Shown piece by piece: positions 30,731 to 31,277 of a DNA stretch of 31,277 nucleotides (positions are counted from its first letter, which is position 1; every line of letters starts with the position of its first letter). Origin of the DNA: RGIG4074 sp964459165. GTDB taxonomy: Bacteria; Bacillota; Clostridia; Christensenellales; Borkfalkiaceae. The notes beneath the pieces are model-generated. The model did no database searches and was not told the origin of the DNA. It saw nothing but the letters and a program-made list of their open reading frames with translations. The translations under genes and the position numbers were made by a program. The stretch is from contig CAYWKM010000019.1 in the NCBI GenBank assembly GCA_964459165.1, positions 1-31,277 of the forward strand, read 5' to 3'.

Positions 30731-30810
30731 TATCTAATTAGATACTTGACATATCTAAAAAGATAAATTATAATATAAAATATCTAATTAGATATTTTTA
30801 TCTAAAAAGG
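30731..30810 (+). promoter_or_regulatory. Operator array over a perfect consensus promoter, divergent from the XRE gene
   Basis: The plus-strand promoter is exact: TTGACA (30746-30751), 17 bases, TATAAT (30769-30774). It is covered by TATCTAATTAGATA at 30731-30744 and 30781-30794, and TATCTAAAAAGATA at 30752-30765 filling the spacer. A half site TATCTAAAAAGG at 30799-30810 overlaps a ribosome binding site. Sites are 21, 29 and 18 bases apart. They most likely bind the XRE protein, which would shut the rightward promoter and control its own. Confidence 0.85.
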
Positions 30811-30818
30811 AGTTTCGT

Positions 30819-30935
30819 ATAGAAAAGAGATTTTATAGAATATTTCTTTTTGCCGTCCTTCGGGTATCGTGGAAAAACTTTAAAGTTTTCGCAATCTATC
30901 CGACGGAGAAGACGCTCGCCGACGCGCGTCGATAA
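30819..30935 (+). CDS. Possible 38-codon small ORF with an ATA start under the repressed promoter
   Basis: AAAAAGGAG (30803-30811) is a strong ribosome binding site seven bases before an ATA at 30819. The frame reads IEKRFYRIFLFAVLRVSWKN and ends EKTLADARR at the TAA at 30933-30935. Later codons (ATC TAT CCG ACG GAG AAG ACG CTC GCC GAC GCG) match the codon habits of core genes here. No ATG, GTG or TTG fits the site. It may be a real basic small protein with a rare start, a gene whose ATG was lost, or noise. Confidence 0.25.
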   Translation: MEKRFYRIFLFAVLRVSWKNFKVFAIYPTEKTLADARR

Positions 30936-31004
30936 GGTCATTCGCTTCTGCGGTTTTCGCAAACGAACGGATCATCGTTTACCCTCCCATAAAATTCTGT
31001 AATA

Positions 31005-31039
31005 GATCGAGTCCGCCGCTGAAAACGGCGGACTTGATC
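31005..31039. repeat. Long perfect hairpin, 14-bp stem
   Basis: GATCGAGTCCGCCG (31005-31018) pairs with CGGCGGACTTGATC (31026-31039), with one G-U pair and a CTGAAAA loop. There is no U tract on either side. It lies in the gene-free stretch 30936-31235 to the right of the XRE promoter, which also has dyads at 30874-30889 (AAAACTTTAAAGTTTT) and 30941-30967. Confidence 0.5.
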
Positions 31040-31113
31040 AATGAAAGAAGAGGATCTTTATTTAGTCGAATTTTTTGGCGGTCATCGTCGTGCGCGGCAA
31101 AGGAGAAACGCGA

Positions 31114-31150
31114 TAAAAGCTTGCCGCCGCAAGCTTTTAACCTGCGGCGG
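31114..31150 (+). terminator. Two mutually exclusive hairpins, possible terminator/antiterminator
   Basis: TAAAAGCTTGC (31114-31124) pairs with GCAAGCTTTTA (31129-31139), a terminator-like stem with A-T ends. Alternatively CCGCCGCA (31124-31131) pairs with TGCGGCGG (31143-31150). The two share bases 31124-31131, so only one can form at a time. Confidence 0.35.
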
Positions 31151-31235
31151 ATGTCGGTAAATTCTTCCAAATATGAAAGACTCGGGCGGCGAGGAGGCAA
31201 GGAGAGCCGAGGGGCGGGGCGATTCTTTGAAGCAT

Positions 31236-31273
31236 AAAAAATTCCGCAGACGGGCGGTTTGCCTCTCTGCGGA
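31236..31273 (-). terminator. Intrinsic terminator of a minus-strand gene beyond the right edge
   Basis: On the minus strand TCCGCAGA (31273-31266) pairs with TCTGCGGA (31250-31243) around a 15-base loop, and a T6 run (complement of 31236-31241) follows. It implies a leftward gene starting outside the window. Confidence 0.75.
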
Positions 31274-31277
31274 GCTT

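Noticed and set aside
31034..31237. Small plus-strand frames (31034-31237 and an ATG frame 31041-31160)
   Set aside because: They have no ribosome binding site, are rich in arginine and run through the hairpins. No coding evidence.
1..31277. tRNA, rRNA and CRISPR arrays
   Set aside because: I looked for cloverleaf-like sequences, rRNA motifs and evenly spaced repeats and found none. The only spaced repeats are the TGGNN and TATCTAATTAGATA operator groups.

Overview
The window looks like a chromosomal segment of a Gram-positive-lineage bacterium of the Clostridia (Firmicutes), possibly an uncultivated gut relative of the Christensenellales. The reasons are strong AGGAGG-type ribosome binding sites, consensus sigma-A promoters, several lipobox lipoproteins, a division and cell wall (dcw) cluster with a Firmicutes-like order, and a MurE carrying the meso-diaminopimelate motif DNPR. 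The exact taxon is inference.

Layout. (1) 1-1790: an accessory patch. Two nearly identical copies (252 of 253 bases) of the 3' end of a leucine-rich-repeat gene flank an AT-rich lipoprotein gene with its own promoter. (2) 1791-6415, minus strand: a tightly overlapping potABCD polyamine ABC importer operon with a promoter and leader. PotD has both a lipobox and a C-terminal membrane segment. (3) 6677-7819: rpsT (S20, minus, GTG start) and divergent murI (glutamate racemase, TTG start). (4) 8066-22081: the dcw cluster, mraZ-rsmH-ftsL-pbp-murE-mraY-murD-ftsW-murA-ftsQ, then a strong terminator and a perfect consensus promoter for ftsA-like-ftsZ. The mraZ promoter carries three TGGNN repeats at exact 10-bp spacing, like a MraZ operator. 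(5) 22100-24481: an RsmB/RsmF-type rRNA m5C methyltransferase and murC. murF, murG and murB are absent from this stretch. (6) 24486-27630: a nested inverted repeat, a small lipoprotein, a TatD-associated-type radical SAM protein and an NAD(P)-malic enzyme. (7) 27700-31277: an AT-rich accessory region with a broken ricin-lectin/metzincin protease gene, a lipoprotein, an intact XRE repressor and a decayed partial copy of it, and a divergent promoter covered by TATCTAATTAGATA-type palindromes. That promoter drives a transcript with no conventional gene.

The core functions fit together. murI makes D-glutamate for peptidoglycan. MurA, MurC, MurD and MurE build the UDP-MurNAc-peptide, and MraY makes lipid I. 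FtsW and the class B PBP polymerise and crosslink at the septum. FtsL, FtsQ, FtsA and FtsZ form the divisome, and MraZ probably controls the whole unit. The flanks are typical of genome regions gaining and losing surface and secreted proteins.
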